Of a stretch of 64,000 nucleotides of DNA, positions 15,101 to 28,451 are shown in pieces. Origin of the DNA: Pohlia nutans (Eukaryota; Streptophyta; Bryopsida; Bryales; Mniaceae). The notes under the pieces are model-generated. The model ran no database searches. It had not been told where the DNA came from and worked only from the letters and a program-made list of their open reading frames with translations. Made by a program: the position numbers and the translations under genes. How positions within the stretch are numbered: the first letter of the stretch is position 1; every line of letters starts with the position of its first letter. The stretch spans positions 19,375,001 through 19,439,000 of the forward strand of contig CM040088.1 in the NCBI GenBank assembly GCA_022496805.1. The letters are read 5' to 3'.

Positions 15101-17352
15101 TTTTTTACCCCTAAAAGACCAAGAAACCCAAATTGGACCCTCATGATTTTATTTCATTTTGAGTAGCAGATATTTGAGTATATATTTGTTGTTTGACCAA
15201 CACTTGCAATGTTCTTCATTGATTCCAATGATATAAAATTTGGTCAAATTCTGGATTGTATTTTTCACAATATGATCAATTAACCCTTTAACGTCTCGAT
15301 TCAATACAATTTTCAAAAATTCGTTATAAAATATTTGATGAAAATAAAATAAAAAATGGAGTTGATGTCCAAAGTTAAGTTGTAAATGTCAATGCAAAGA
15401 TCACATTTGTATAGTTGGATTCATCATTTTTTTTTTAAATATTTTTTAATTAATTTTGCAAGGTTTTCTCTTGAAATTCACTTTAAAATCCCAAATTAAC
15501 ACAAAAATATTTAAAAATATTGTAATGAAATTGGAATAACATGCACTACAAGATGGGATGGTTTCCATTATTTCATTCTACTTATTTTGGAAAAGCATGT
15601 TTAAGGTCTCACTTTTTGATCTAAGAATGAAACTTGACATAAACCAATTCTGTTATTTAGAAAAAATCACAATATCTTATTTTGAAGATCCATACTGTAC
15701 AAATGATAGTCAATTAGCACAAGAACCAAGAGAAATTTGGATGGATGAAAAATTGTACAAGATGTAGTGTTGAGAAAGGTTGCAATCTGTTCGTCATCCA
15801 TTAAAGAAAACCGAAAAGAAGAGAGGTTGCAACAGGAATCAAACATGAGTCTTGGCACTAAAAATATGATCCACTGTCACATATTCTCAGTGAATAGTAA
15901 CTTGGTCTCCAATTAAATAGCAAATGAGGGTTGGGGGAACGTGTTCGCAATTGAGGGTCCCACAGCCAAGACATTGTCAGGTGCTTGTTTTTGAGTATTT
16001 AGAAACTCAACTTAGTCTCAATTTTGCACATATTCTCTGCTCAACACGAGTTTTGAGCTGAGTTTCCTCTTTGAGAGCTTCTTTTCGGTTAACTCTATTA
16101 TATGGACTCAGGCGCGTCTAAGGGTTAAATTTGTCATTTTTAAACTATGAATGCTTGGTCCTTTGGGGGTTAACATACGAGAATGCCAAATTGTGGTTAT
16201 GTTTTGGCCCGTCATTTTTGGTTTTCAGAGTTTCCAAAAAAATCATCTGCTGCATAGATAGATACCTTATGTTTTTTCACAAGCTGAAGGCAGGCATTGG
16301 GAAACTGATGATTGACTTTTGAAATCCATGGTGGTGCAGGGAAAGTCCCAAAGAAACAGACGGATGATGATATACGTGCACTCCAAAGGAATGATTGTGG
16401 ACGATGAATATGTGATTTCCGGTTCAGCCAACATAAACCAACGCTCTATGGATGGCTCCAGGGACACCGAAATCGCAATGGGAGGTTACCAACCACATCA
16501 CACTTGGGTGGCCCAACAGCACCGTCCCCGTGGTCAGGTGCTTGATTGCTCCATTTCTCCATTTCTCCATATCCTGCTCTTAATCATTTTTCACGCTGAG
16601 CTTAACTCCTATCAAATGAAAGAGGACTCCAACGCACCAATGTGTTATTTGGATAATAGAGTTATCCTTCAATCTCGAATGTTCCCAAAGTTCTATCAAT
16701 TTGCGATAAGCTCCAAACATAAGAATTAAAGGATAATTCTTTTGCATGCAATCGTTATGAAGATTCCAAGATTTAATGGTTGACACTTGAGCACAAGTTT
16801 AGAACGACTGCATCCTCAATATGTACCCATTGTCTAAGCTTTTAGCTAGGATGGCAATTTTGGAGTACTGGAAAATATGGTGTCCTACCTTGAACTCAAA
16901 ATTACTAGATTACTGAGCAATTCCTCTGTATTTCTTACAAATGAAAGATGGAATATTTATGAAAGATTTGAAAAAACTGAATGAAAGTTTCCAATAGAGT
17001 TCAAAATTCCATCAAATCGGGTGTAAATTAATACCTGATCTGGGACTCCGTGCAGGTATTCGGATATCGGATGTCGTTGTGGGCCGAGCATTTGGGAGCT
17101 TTGGAACCAGTTTTCGAGGAACCCGAGAGCCTGGAGTGCGTGCGCAGAGTGAACGACATGGCCGAAAGGAACTGGCAACAATATGTTAGTCCGGAGGTGA
17201 CCGACATGACAGGTCACCTCATTCGTTATCCTTTGAGGATTGAAATCAATGGTAGCATCACAACTTTGCCAGGCTTTGACACTTTCCCTGATGTGGGAGG
17301 AAAGATTATGGGGTCCAACCAAGAGAACCTCCCTGATGATCTCACGGCATAG
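111..17352 (+). CDS. PLDbeta-like: Phospholipase D, beta class (C2-PLD), 14 exons
   Basis: Hydrolyses membrane phospholipids to phosphatidic acid; beta-class enzymes are Ca2+- and PIP2-dependent and act at plasma and inner membranes. Exons: 111-693, 1098-1277, 2608-3071, 3836-4181, 5316-5488, 6898-7014, 8540-8731, 10246-10497, 12296-12364, 13326-13473, 14128-14276, 14921-15091, 16340-16537, 17056-17352. All join in frame to about 1112 residues, close to the ~1080 of known PLD-beta. Residues 1-280 are Pro/Tyr/Ser-rich, the beta-type extension. The C2 domain is about 288-445, with acidic residues in NMDVFS, TSDPY and KDQDM. HKD motif 1 is HQKMTIVD (H630, K632, D637) in exon 7; HKD motif 2 is HSKGMIVD (H962, K964, D969) in exon 13. 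[10 protein letters not shown] and the C-terminal [10 protein letters not shown] are also family hallmarks. Intron 4 uses a GC donor (4182), and the exon 12 acceptor lacks a good pyrimidine tract. The introns total about 14 kb and are heavily loaded with MITEs. Confidence 0.95.
1648..1720 (+). repeat. Dispersed repeat shared by PLD introns 2 and 5
   Basis: The segment with GATTCTCAAACATAATGTAG recurs at about 5535-5605 in intron 5 with few changes (GGGGGTCRTGAACGCA before it, TGCACC after it). I cannot assign a class. Confidence 0.6.
2336..2563. mobile_element. Stowaway-like MITE in PLD intron 2
   Basis: The ends CTCTCTCCGTTTCATAATAA and its complement GAAACGGAGGGAG form terminal inverted repeats of roughly 25 bp and are flanked by TA on both sides. 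This is the Tc1/mariner-type Stowaway signature. It is 228 bp and ends 44 bp before exon 3. Confidence 0.8.
3220..3376. mobile_element. CACTA-like small foldback nested in the intron 3 element
   Basis: The left end CACTAGAAGAAATCC pairs with a right end whose complement is CAATAGAAGAAATCC, and pairing continues for about 35 bp on each side. CAT flanks both ends, a 3-bp duplication as expected for CACTA elements. Confidence 0.65.
3479..3598. mobile_element. CACTA-like MITE family, copy 1 (PLD intron 3)
   Basis: The termini CACTAGTAGAAAAGGTG and the complementary CACCTTTTCTACTAGTG enclose a near-palindromic ~120-bp unit with GGGAGATG and CCAGGCAA on both arms. Sister copies lie at 4224-4343 and 7317-7424. 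The flanks here (TTG and TTA) are not a clean duplication. Confidence 0.7.
4224..4343. mobile_element. CACTA-like MITE family, copy 2 (PLD intron 4)
   Basis: Same 120-bp foldback as 3479-3598: it opens CACTAGTAGAGAAGGTGGC and closes GCCACCTTTTCTACTATTG. It begins 42 bp downstream of the GC donor of intron 4. No clear target duplication. Confidence 0.7.
4376..5107 (+). repeat. AT-rich dispersed repeat, interrupted by a TTAA element (intron 4)
   Basis: The two outer parts match an uninterrupted copy at about 9965-10205 in intron 7 of the same gene: shared features include ACTTCCAAA, GGGTCCAAA.AAATCTT, GCTCAAAATTGATTACAA and GGGTACTTTTAAATA. The block 4471-4962 between them is a separate TTAA-flanked element. 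Confidence 0.65.
4471..4962. mobile_element. TTAA element family B, copy 1 (intron 4)
   Basis: 492 bp, flanked by TTAA at 4467-4470 and 4963-4966. The left terminus is degenerate (TCAACACTTTAAGATGCG); the right is GCGTCAAAAGG. Internal text (GCGTTATAAAATGTTTGATG, GATCACATCTGTATAGTTGG) is shared with copies at 15294-16124 and 37383-37883. Confidence 0.7.
6326..6770. mobile_element. Large foldback element with TTAA-type end, PLD intron 5
   Basis: A near-palindrome of about 445 bp. The left arm starts CCCTTAAAAGGCCCTTGGGG and the right arm ends CCCCAAGGGCCTTTTAAGGG. The arms pair over most of about 210 bp and meet in a GC-richer core with ACTATACGGCCG and CGGCCGTATAGT. Flanks are TTAA on the left and TTAG on the right. 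Confidence 0.75.
7075..7304. mobile_element. TTAA element family A, copy 1 (intron 6)
   Basis: Terminal inverted repeats CCCCTAAAGGACCAAG and TTTTTGGTCCTTTAGGGG, 230 bp, flanked by TTAT on both sides (7071-7074, 7305-7308). The conserved interior includes GATCATATTGTGAAAAA. Sister copies: 13873-14099, 15108-16169, 31372-31602, 62878-63086. Confidence 0.8.
7317..7424. mobile_element. CACTA-like MITE family, copy 3 (intron 6)
   Basis: It opens CACTAGTAGGAAAGGTGGC and closes GCCACCTTTTCTACTAGTG; 108 bp, foldback. It sits 12 bp beyond the adjacent family A element. The interior is in the opposite sense to copies 1 and 2 (ATTCCACGCATGCACAG). Confidence 0.7.
8096..8176. mobile_element. Stowaway-like MITE, minimal 81-bp copy (intron 6)
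   Basis: CTCCCTCTATCCCACTAAAA at the left pairs with TTTTAGTAGGACAGAGGGAG at the right, with TA outside both ends. The arms also pair over AACCCATG and CATGGGTT. It is a simple hairpin. Confidence 0.8.
8914..9042. repeat. 130-bp inverted repeat in PLD intron 7
   Basis: The left arm TGTACTTGGCACTTTCATCT and onward to GACTGTACATGG pairs with a right arm reading CATGTACAATCGTCC through GAATGAAAGTATTAAGTACA. The loop is about 28 bases. A foldback of unassigned class. Confidence 0.6.
10552..10694. mobile_element. Stowaway-like MITE with a triplicated arm (intron 8)
   Basis: The ends CTCCCTCTATCCCATAAAAA and TTTTTATGGGACAGAGGGAG are flanked by TA. The right arm unit TTTTCATGGTCTTTTTATG occurs three times in tandem, separated by AGCAGAGTA, while the left arm has one copy of the complement. 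It begins 54 bp after the intron 8 donor. Confidence 0.8.
11061..11624. mobile_element. TTAA element family C, copy 1 (intron 8)
   Basis: 564 bp between TTAA at 11057-11060 and 11625-11628; it starts CCCCTAAATTTCCAACC and ends GAGGACGTTAAGGGG. Interior markers: TTTTTGCAGTGTGGATTTTT, GAAGTTAGCTTCATG, AAAGTCAACTC, GATCTAACCGTATGGATAGA. The same markers occur in copies near 29.4, 30.2, 36.8 and 47.0 kb. Confidence 0.8.
11806..11941. repeat. 136-bp inverted repeat in PLD intron 8
   Basis: Arms of about 47 bp: CCTATTACCACCATGTTTCC pairs with GGAAACATGGTGGTAATAGG, extended outwards by AAAGTACAC and GTGTACCTT. The loop is about 40 bp. No mobile-element class assigned. Confidence 0.65.
12131..12147. 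repeat. Short (TA)n tract
   Basis: Alternating TA of about 17 bases within PLD intron 8, in otherwise AT-rich DNA. Confidence 0.7.
12543..12780. repeat. GC-rich palindromic island in PLD intron 9
   Basis: The block is far richer in GC than the surrounding intron. It has outer pairing of GTAATCCCC with GGGGATTAC, and a tight inner palindrome at 12604-12635 (CACGCCTCA...TGAGGCGTG around GGGTTAACC). A second half (12660-12780) repeats GGGAGGCCC-type motifs. Class unknown. Confidence 0.6.
12896..13179. mobile_element. Harbinger-like MITE, copy 2 (PLD intron 9)
   Basis: GAGCATTTGCACTCATGCCC at the left pairs with GCATGGGTGCAGATGCTC at the right; TCA flanks both ends. The interior (AGGGCCC, TGACCCTCAATCCTAGCGTG-like text, TGTGATTGGTCCATTGACTA) is shared with the copy at 63579-63881. 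Confidence 0.8.
13873..14099. mobile_element. TTAA element family A, copy 2 (intron 10)
   Basis: It starts CCCCTAACAGACCAAGAAG and ends CTTGGTCCTTTAGGGG followed by TTAA; the left flank is TTAAA, so the left junction is blurred by one base. It lies 24 bp upstream of the AG of exon 11. Its interior (GATCAATTGAATTTGTC) is the uninterrupted version of the site occupied by family B at 15294. Confidence 0.75.
14285..14440 (+). repeat. Dispersed repeat, PLD intron 11 copy
   Basis: Starting TCCCTCTCTATTATGACAT and ending near GTAGACTGTA, this matches 22140-22288 beside the TTLL first exon, including GATTAGTCACAGAAATGACT and TGGAGTGTCAT. Inverted-repeat-like TCATAT/ATATGG motifs lie near its end. 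Confidence 0.7.
15294..16124. mobile_element. TTAA element family B, copy 2, nested in family A
   Basis: It starts CCCTTTAACGTCTCGATTC and ends GGCGCGTCTAAGGG; TTAA lies on each side (15290-15293, 16125-16128). At 831 bp it is longer than its ~500-bp sisters because it contains a further insertion at 15804-16096. Confidence 0.8.
15804..16096. mobile_element. Third-level insertion inside family B copy 2
   Basis: Inverted ends AAACCGAAAAGAAG and CTTCTTTTCGGTT, about 293 bp, with ATTA on both sides (15800-15803, 16097-16100). Copy 1 of family B reads straight through as CCATTATATG, which is the expected empty site. Class unknown. Confidence 0.65.
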
Positions 17353-17889
17353 TTATTCATTCTTGCCTCTAATTGGGCATATAAGGTTCTTTAACTCGAT
17401 TCGTGTTGTAACATTATATGTTAGCAGTGTACCTATGGCCTCCCAAATAAGACCCTGCCTTGTGCTTGCTTTCCATGGATATTTGACTGGTGCTAGAAGG
17501 GCAGGAGAAAGTTTGGGATGTTATGCTTAACAAAGAAAGCACCAAAGTAAATGCTTACTTATCTGCTTTTTGAAGATGATGAAGGGAGTAGTGTTCTTGT
17601 ACAGTACAGTACGCAGAGATTGTTCATAAAGCTCCATGCAGAATTAATTCCTAGATGTGGTTTGGTTATCTCTGAGAATTTACCATCTGACTTGCAATGT
17701 GAGGTCGTTGGAGTTGGTGAAAGACATGCCTGACGATCCAAGCAGCGGTTTTTCTCTGTGCCTCACCCGGCATTTTGGCTCGCCTTCTTTAACTGCTTCA
17801 GGTTTTTCAAGCGGTCATTGTAGCAGCCTATGAGGTGGGATTGCTGTGGAGGTTTGGTGCTTGAAGGAACTGATTGATCTATCAGCAGA
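17353..17889. other. Convergent 3' region between PLD and TTLL
   Basis: 540 bp separate the PLD stop (TAG at 17350) and the TTLL stop (TCA on the plus strand at 17890). It should hold both 3' UTRs. No convincing ORF, hairpin or AATAAA pair could be fixed by eye. Confidence 0.5.
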
Positions 17890-22367
<4,478 letters not shown>

Positions 22368-23303
22368 AGAGAGTCAAAGACGAAGATCAAAGCCGAACCG
22401 CAGCTACAGTGCTGATAACGGTCACGCCATAACTAACGGAACCCCCTCACATCATGTTCCCCTCCAGAGCTCCCTGAGCTCCCATACTCCCCCATCTCCA
22501 CGAAACAAATTCGCTGCAAAAAAACAAACCTTCTAATTACTACATGATGCTCGTGTTACAGAATGTGCGCCAGCTAAGTATCAATAATGTCTCACGAATG
22601 TCCGGGAGCTTGAGAGACAACACCTACATTTCGGGAGCGCAAGTTCTTAAGCTTATATCCTTATTTGAGTTCTAAAGGCTCTGGGACAGTGCAAAATCTA
22701 TAACGAACTGCACCATAAAGACTCAGTTACTTGCTAAACAGAGCGAAAATTTAGCACTGTCTCTAAAATAGCCAAATTACGGTGCGAAACTCGTCCTCTT
22801 CAATTGCATCCCATATTCGGTAGAGTCAGTAGCCATTAGCTGAGAATTCAATTCCTAAAAACTCCCTAACCCTAATTCACGGGTGCGAAACTCCTCCTCT
22901 TCCATTGCATCCCGAATAATACCCTGAATCATCTTTTTGTCGTGAAAAGCTTATATCCTTATTTGAGTTCTCAAGCCTCTGGGCAAGTAAAGATTACGAC
23001 AAGTAAAGATTACGCAAGTTCAGTTATCTGCCAAACAGAGCGAAAATTTAGCACCGTCTCTAAAATAGCCAAATTACGGTGCGAAACTCCTCTTCAATTG
23101 CATCCAATGTTCGATAGAATCAGTAGCCATTAGCTGAGAATTTAATCCCTAAAAACTCCCAAACCCTAATTCACCGGTGCGATACTTCTCCTCTTCCATT
23201 GCATCCCGAATAAGACCGTGAATCAGTAGCCAGTAGTTGAAAATTCACTCTTGCCATACACTCCCAAACCCTCATTGAGCTCCCAAACCCTAATTCATGC
23301 ATC
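22368..23303. promoter_or_regulatory. Divergent intergenic region with duplicated 5' sequence
   Basis: The region lies between the proposed TTLL ATG (22367, minus) and the ATG of the plus-strand gene at 23304. It contains two ~285-bp direct repeat copies (22649-22936 and 22947-23225) plus a shorter third remnant up to 23300. It probably holds both promoters and 5' UTRs; individual elements were not recognised. Confidence 0.5.
22649..23225 (+). repeat. Tandem ~298-bp duplication upstream of the 23304 gene
   Basis: Copy 1 begins AAGCTTATATCCTTATTTGA at 22649, copy 2 begins the same at 22947. Both include CAGAGCGAAAATTTAGCAC, AATAGCCAAATTACGGTGCG and TAGCCATTAGCTGAGAATT. Within each copy a ~115-bp subunit (GGTGCGAAACTC...CATTGCATCC) is itself repeated. 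Divergence between copies is modest. Confidence 0.8.
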
Positions 23304-23753
23304 ATGGGCAAAGCTGGCAATGAGATTAATTCCACTACTCCTGTGCAAGCCATTTCCATCCCCATGCGGTACGCCGTGCTGCTGCGCGACCTGCGGCTGT
23401 CCGTGCCCGTGTTCGACGACCACTTCAACCCGGACGAATTCGCCACCATCTTCGGCGCGCTCAAGGGGCTGCAAGTGCGCATGGTGAAGTTCGAGCACAA
23501 CTTGGACAAGATCGAGCTGGGCATGAACAAGCTGGAGAATCGCATCGACAATATGGAGCACCACATGGAGCAGTTGCAGAAGGAGCTGGATCCCGATTCT
23601 CCACCTTCTTCCCAACCATTGCAGCAACAACAAGATCAACAACAACAACAACAACAACACTACTTCATCGAAGATTGCCCTGCTCGCAACAACAACTGCC
23701 CCCAAGACCGTGAGCCTCATGTGCATTTCGAGCTCCAAGCTCAGGAGGCTTAA
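23304..23753 (+). CDS. Coiled-coil, Gln-rich protein of unknown function
   Basis: 149 codons with no intron, from ATG at 23304 to TAA at 23751. Base composition is clearly richer in GC than its surroundings and codon choice looks coding. Residues ~15-50 (ISIPMRYAVLLRDLRLSVPV) look globular. Residues ~55-92 form a probable coiled coil with regular hydrophobic spacing (KFEHNLDKIELGMNKLENRI). Residues ~95-118 are Pro/Gln-rich with an uninterrupted CAA/CAG run (QQQDQQQQQQQH); the tail is acidic and polar. No signal peptide, membrane segment or catalytic motif. I do not recognise the family. The upstream tandem duplication and the divergent TTLL gene are its only context. Confidence 0.7.
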   Translation: MGKAGNEINSTTPVQAISIPMRYAVLLRDLRLSVPVFDDHFNPDEFATIFGALKGLQVRMVKFEHNLDKIELGMNKLENRIDNMEHHMEQLQKELDPDSPPSSQPLQQQQDQQQQQQQHYFIEDCPARNNNCPQDREPHVHFELQAQEA

Positions 23754-24331
23754 CCCCTCATGGATAAAACGATCAAATAATTCCGTTGAACATGTTGTGA
23801 AAATCATAATTCAGATAGGTCAAAATTTATATCACTAATGAGAATGGAATGAATCAAAACTTGTGAATGTGTGTATTTGTGAATCTAAACACAGGTTAGG
23901 TGAGTTCTTACGATTGCTTAGCAATAGGGGTGTCACGCCCTCTTTCTTCCCATTCTGATTCTTCAGAGAATGCGTACATGGCACTTTCTTTCTGAATTGT
24001 GGAGGACCCATTCTCTGAAGATTGAGAAGCTTCATCCTTTGCCTCTGATGATGAACTGGCGTGAAGATTGAGAAACCATGGAGAACTTTTCACCTTAGTT
24101 CCTAGCCATTCTCATTTTTCGAGAATTCCGAGCTCCTGGTTGTGGAGAATGGCCACCACTTTTTTCTCCCAGGTTCTCAATCTTCATGTTTTCAATCTCC
24201 TCGGAAAAGCTATGACACCCCCCAGTGGGGTCTCAAGCTCGGAGAGGACAAAGTAGGACAATTGCATTAAAGTTAACCAGTTAAATTTTTTTTCAAAAAT
24301 TGTGCATAACTCAAGCATAAAAAATTTAGAA
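23754..24331. other. Intergenic, no gene seen
   Basis: It holds short direct repeats such as AAGATTGAGAA and inverted fragments around CTTCAATCTTC-like text. Small open frames here lack coding character. Confidence 0.4.
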
Positions 24332-24637
24332 CACAAAATTCTTTTTGGAGGTGGAAGATTGCTTGATTGTGCAACTTTTCTTAGTTGATTAGTACTCAAA
24401 ATAAGTTAGTCTACTATGCACAATTGAGCCTCGAAAGTCTGATCACAACACAATTTTCTTATCATTCAACTCATGCACATTCTTCACTACCTTACTCAAA
24501 TTTGTCCACATCTCATTCTTAAAATCTTCAAATCACAAAATTCTTTTTGGAGGTGGAAGATGACATAACCTTATAACTTTTCTTAGTTGAAAACATTTCA
24601 AAATAAGATCATATTCTATGCTCAATTGTGCACCAAA
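24332..24637 (+). repeat. Imperfect ~200-bp-spaced direct duplication
   Basis: CACAAAATTCTTTTTGGAGG followed by TGGAAGAT, CTTTTCTTAGTTGA, CAAAATAAG and CTATGC.CAATTG occurs at 24332-24430 and again at 24533-24635. Confidence 0.6.
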
Positions 24638-26895
24638 TTTTACTGAAAAATGCGGTGCAGTGAGAATTCACATGGGCCTGCAAGTTCTTATCCCATATCA
24701 TTTGGGAGTGACTTAGAATGAATTTGATCATAAGAGAAATTCTTTCTACCTCCATATCTCACACTTGATCACTCAAATAATATTAAGATGTGTGAAAACT
24801 AGTAATTTTTCAACGCTTCGCCAATTTCAAAAAATAATTTACGTGAAATTTGACAAAATCTACTTATAACTTCCAAAAAAAATTGGCATGTTCTATTTAT
24901 GTGTATTATTCAATACCGGTATATAGTTTTTATCACATGTAAAATTATGATGATATGGAGATTTGAATTGTGATATTGATGATTTTTACAGAGCATTGGT
25001 TTTCATTTTTATATGCATCTCCAAATTCTACACATGTTTCTTTGTAGACATAAAATGTCAACTCCTATTGTAATCATTTTGTATATTCTTCACTTTACTA
25101 CATAATTTCATTTATTTTCACTTCAATTTATGATTATCTCATTTATTATATAGAATTTACAATCAATTTATCATTATTGAGTTTTTTCCCAATAATGCTA
25201 AATGATTTAATATTGTATTCTTGTTTTTAGAATACCCTAAAACCTAAAAAAGAATCCAAATTAAAATGATGAAAAATATAATAAAATTTTAATAAAATCG
25301 TTAATAGATTATAAAATTCACCATTAAATTGAAATATATACAATGCATTGAACATTGTTCTAGATAGTTAAATTTAATATTTATAAATCCTATTAAAGAT
25401 CAATTTAATTCTTTAATTAATTTTTATTTGTTTTATAAATTCAATTTTATTTTTTTAAATCGACCTTAAATACGAAGTTGTTTTTTGTTATTTTCTTTTT
25501 TTAATTAAAGATCACTATAATTTTTTATGCTCAACTTATATACAACAACTACTGCGGGCATGTGATGTGGGCCCAATGTTCCCGTAATTTAGCCATGCTT
25601 TTGGTTTTTATTTTATTTTTAGATTAATTATCCATAATTTAATTGAATATATGGTGAGGAAATTTGATTAAGAATCCATAACTTTTACACCTTAAGTCAA
25701 AAAGTTACGAAATGACTTTGATGCACCCTTACTCATCGAGAGCTTTCCGATGATGCCAAGAATGACATCAAAAACTCCAAAATTTGACTTTTCATAATTT
25801 AATTCAATTTATGATGTCAAAAATCACTCCAAAATCCATAACTCTCACAATGTACCTTTAAAGTGAGAGAACGACTTTAGTGCACCAATCTTTGTCGAGA
25901 GCTTTTTGATAGTACCATACCAATAACGTGACTGGTGGATGCACAGTTGAGGAGATCTCAACGTTCAATTCTAATTTTATTTTCTTCCCCCCCCCCCCCC
26001 CCCCCAATGTTACCTAGAGTTGGAATGAGCATTTGCCTTAAATAGTGAATTCAACTTGTTCTAGCCTATAATGCTCTTATGATTATTTGATGAGTTAAAT
26101 GTCTACTCCGTGACCCAGGGAAGTCACTGTCAAGAATTTAGATAACTAAGAGAGAACAAATATAGGGTGTCTTTTATTCATTTGAGATAAAAATTATAAA
26201 TTTATAGAAGTAATATAGGGTGTTTTAAAACCAATTTGGAATATTTTAGGAATATTATTAAAATATATGGAATATACCTTAAATATATTATAAATAATAA
26301 AATATTCCAATTATTTCATAGCCCCCATTAAATACTCTTTGTACGCTCATATGTATCCAAAATTTACACTAAGTGACTCCCCCAAGCTCTGTGAGGTTCA
26401 GAGTCTTGAGATCATCATTGTAACATTCTTTAGCAGCCCCCACTCACTGTTCACCCTTTTTAAATTAGAATCGCAGGTCAAAATCGTTGCAAGAATCGTA
26501 ATCTTTTGGAGAATCAAAGCCATCTTTTACTAAAGATAGCTTCACAGCTCAACAAAATTTTGTTTTTTTCTTTATAGTTTCTACATATTCCACATCATCA
26601 ATTCCCTCTTCACATGTTGATTCTATGCACAAGCAAAAGGGTGTGCTGCAGTACTAGCTAAAGAATGTTATGAATGACAGATGACAAATAATGACCTCTA
26701 ATTTTCATGTTCCTGACTCCCTGCACCATTGAGAGCTTTTGAACACCAGAAAAGAATACCAGTAGGCTTCAATTTTCTGATGAGCTCTCCCAGTTTGGCT
26801 CCTGGAAGTGCATCATTTGTATGTTGGTAATGCAGATGTCAGATGCGGTTACACTAGAGAGTCATACAGTAAAACAGAGCGTGAAATAGTCATAA
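24638..26895. other. AT-rich intergenic DNA with poly(C) tract
   Basis: No coding region or bounded mobile element seen. A homopolymer of C lies at about 25988-26005 inside otherwise AT-rich sequence. Two related sentences around 25670-25920 (CATAACT, GACTTTRRTGCACC, GAGAGCTTTYYGAT) suggest an old local duplication. Confidence 0.4.
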
Positions 26896-27192
26896 GAGCA
26901 TCTCCACTAGCACTTTGGATAGTGAAAAATGGATGAGACTGGGTAGGTGAATAATTTATTTGGCCCGTGACACTGGATAATCCATTAAAAACCAGGGCTC
27001 TCAAAACCAGTCTTGCTAGTGTATCTCCTCTTCTTAATTGCATTATAATTCATGTGTGGTGACTTGTGAGTGGCTCACTGACTATTTTGGAGAGTCTAAT
27101 TCAAAGATGTTAGTGGAGAACTACAAGGTGAGGTCTGACTTTTTGGATTCATGACCTTCAGACTGCAATCCAGAGTGCTAGTGGAGATGCTC
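26896..27192. mobile_element. Harbinger-like MITE, copy 3
   Basis: GAGCATCTCCACTAGCACTT at the left, complemented by AGTGCTAGTGGAGATGCTC at the right, with TAA outside both ends (26893-26895, 27193-27195). 297 bp. Confidence 0.85.
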
Positions 27193-27469
27193 TAAAACTC
27201 CAGGCTGATTACTGATTCTTCATTCTGTGTTGCCTGGTGCCAGATGACAATCATGAGTTTTGCGAAACTGAGGGTCAAACACACTCCAAGACCAGTCTTC
27301 CTAGATGACACTTCAGCTAGAGCACTTATTTGGTGACCATGATGGCCATCAAATATTATTGATGGCATAACATTCAGTAGCCTGCCCAGTCTCTCCCTTG
27401 GCTCTACAGTAGATGGTGTAGGATAATTCATCAGTAGCTATCTGCACAGGTGGTGGTTCAAGGTGATGA

Positions 27470-27560
27470 GCAGAGTGCATGCATGAAGGAAAGGCAGTGG
27501 GCAGGAAGGAAAGGCAGTGGGCATGAAGGAAAGGTAGTGGGCATGAAGGTTACTAAATGT
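27470..27560 (+). repeat. Short minisatellite and its dispersed relative
   Basis: GAAGGAAAGGCAGTGGGCA is repeated three times in tandem with small changes. The same module, with GTGATGAGCAGAGTGCATG before it, recurs once near 31835-31900. Confidence 0.65.
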
Positions 27561-27596
27561 CACAGCGTTCAGAAATAGGATCACGAACAGATTTAA

Positions 27597-27820
27597 CCCC
27601 TAAACGTCCCAGCATCCAAAAACTGGATCACGAACAGATTCAAAGCCTTGCAGCTTTCTCATACAACCTCATATGACTTTCATCCAAGTATGTCAAATTC
27701 ATCTGGTAGATTTTATGCTTGCAATGGTCCTCTCATGTACACTTCATGTACATCTGAACTATGCTAATATCTATTTTTTGAGGTTAGAATCTACTTTTGT
27801 TCAAAGGGTACATTTAGGGG
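27597..27820. mobile_element. TTAA element family F
   Basis: 224 bp between TTAA (27593-27596) and TTAA (27821-27824); ends CCCCTAAACGTCCCAGCATC and GGGTACATTTAGGGG. Most of it is repeated in tandem, less well bounded, at about 27825-28096 (CATACAACCTC, TTTTATGCTTGCAATGGTCC, CATGTACATCTGA). Confidence 0.7.
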
Positions 27821-27824
27821 TTAA

Positions 27825-28098
27825 AGCCTTGCAACATTCTCATACAACCTCGGATGATTTTCATCCAAATCACCTTTGTAAGCCTATTAAATTCTCTACC
27901 AATTACAATAAATCTCTTGTGATGGGAAGCTGTTGATTAGTTGAGAGTCCTCCAACTACAAGTATGTCAAATTTGTTGGATAGATTTTATGCTTGCAATG
28001 GTCCTCTCATGTACACCTCATGTACATCTGAGACATGCTAATATCTATTTTTGAGGTTTACATTTTCTCCTGTTCAAAGGGTTGGTACGTTTAGGGTT
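27825..28098 (+). repeat. Diverged tandem partner of family F
   Basis: Repeats AAGCCTTGCA, CTCATACAACCTC and TTTTATGCTTGCAATGGTCC in the order seen in 27642-27817, with an extra ~95 bp in the middle. The end GTACGTTTAGGGTTTGA is a decayed form of the TTTAGGGGTTAA terminus. Confidence 0.6.
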
Positions 28099-28451
28099 TG
28101 AATGCGAGAAAGCACCACAAACAATTGGCGTGCACCCAAAATTTTGAAAAAAAAAATGGATGAGGACGCTAGATTGTTGAAAATAAATTGGATAAAATTG
28201 TCAATTTTTAATGAAAGGCATCCAAATATGTGGATGAAAAGACAGTCCTATCCAAAATATAAATGAATATGAAAATATTTGGCTACACCATTTTATTTTA
28301 TGTCGCCACTTTAGCTCTTCCCCAAAAAAAAAAAAAAAAAATAAATAAATAAATCCCTGCTACTGAATGTCATGGGAATAGAAATCTTGGTGTCAGTTGT
28401 GTACATTTTACAAACATCTTATGTTTGCTAGGGTAGTTGATCACTATCAAC

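Larger units (their letters stand above)
15108..16169. mobile_element. TTAA element family A, copy 3, carrying nested elements (intron 12)
   Basis: The left end CCCCTAAAAGACCAAGAAAC begins 17 bp after the exon 12 donor; the right end is GCTTGGTCCTTTGGGGG then TTAA (left flank TTTA). The family A interior is broken after GATCAATTAA at 15293 and resumes at ATTTGTCATTTTTAAAC at 16129. The gap is a family B element. Confidence 0.8.
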
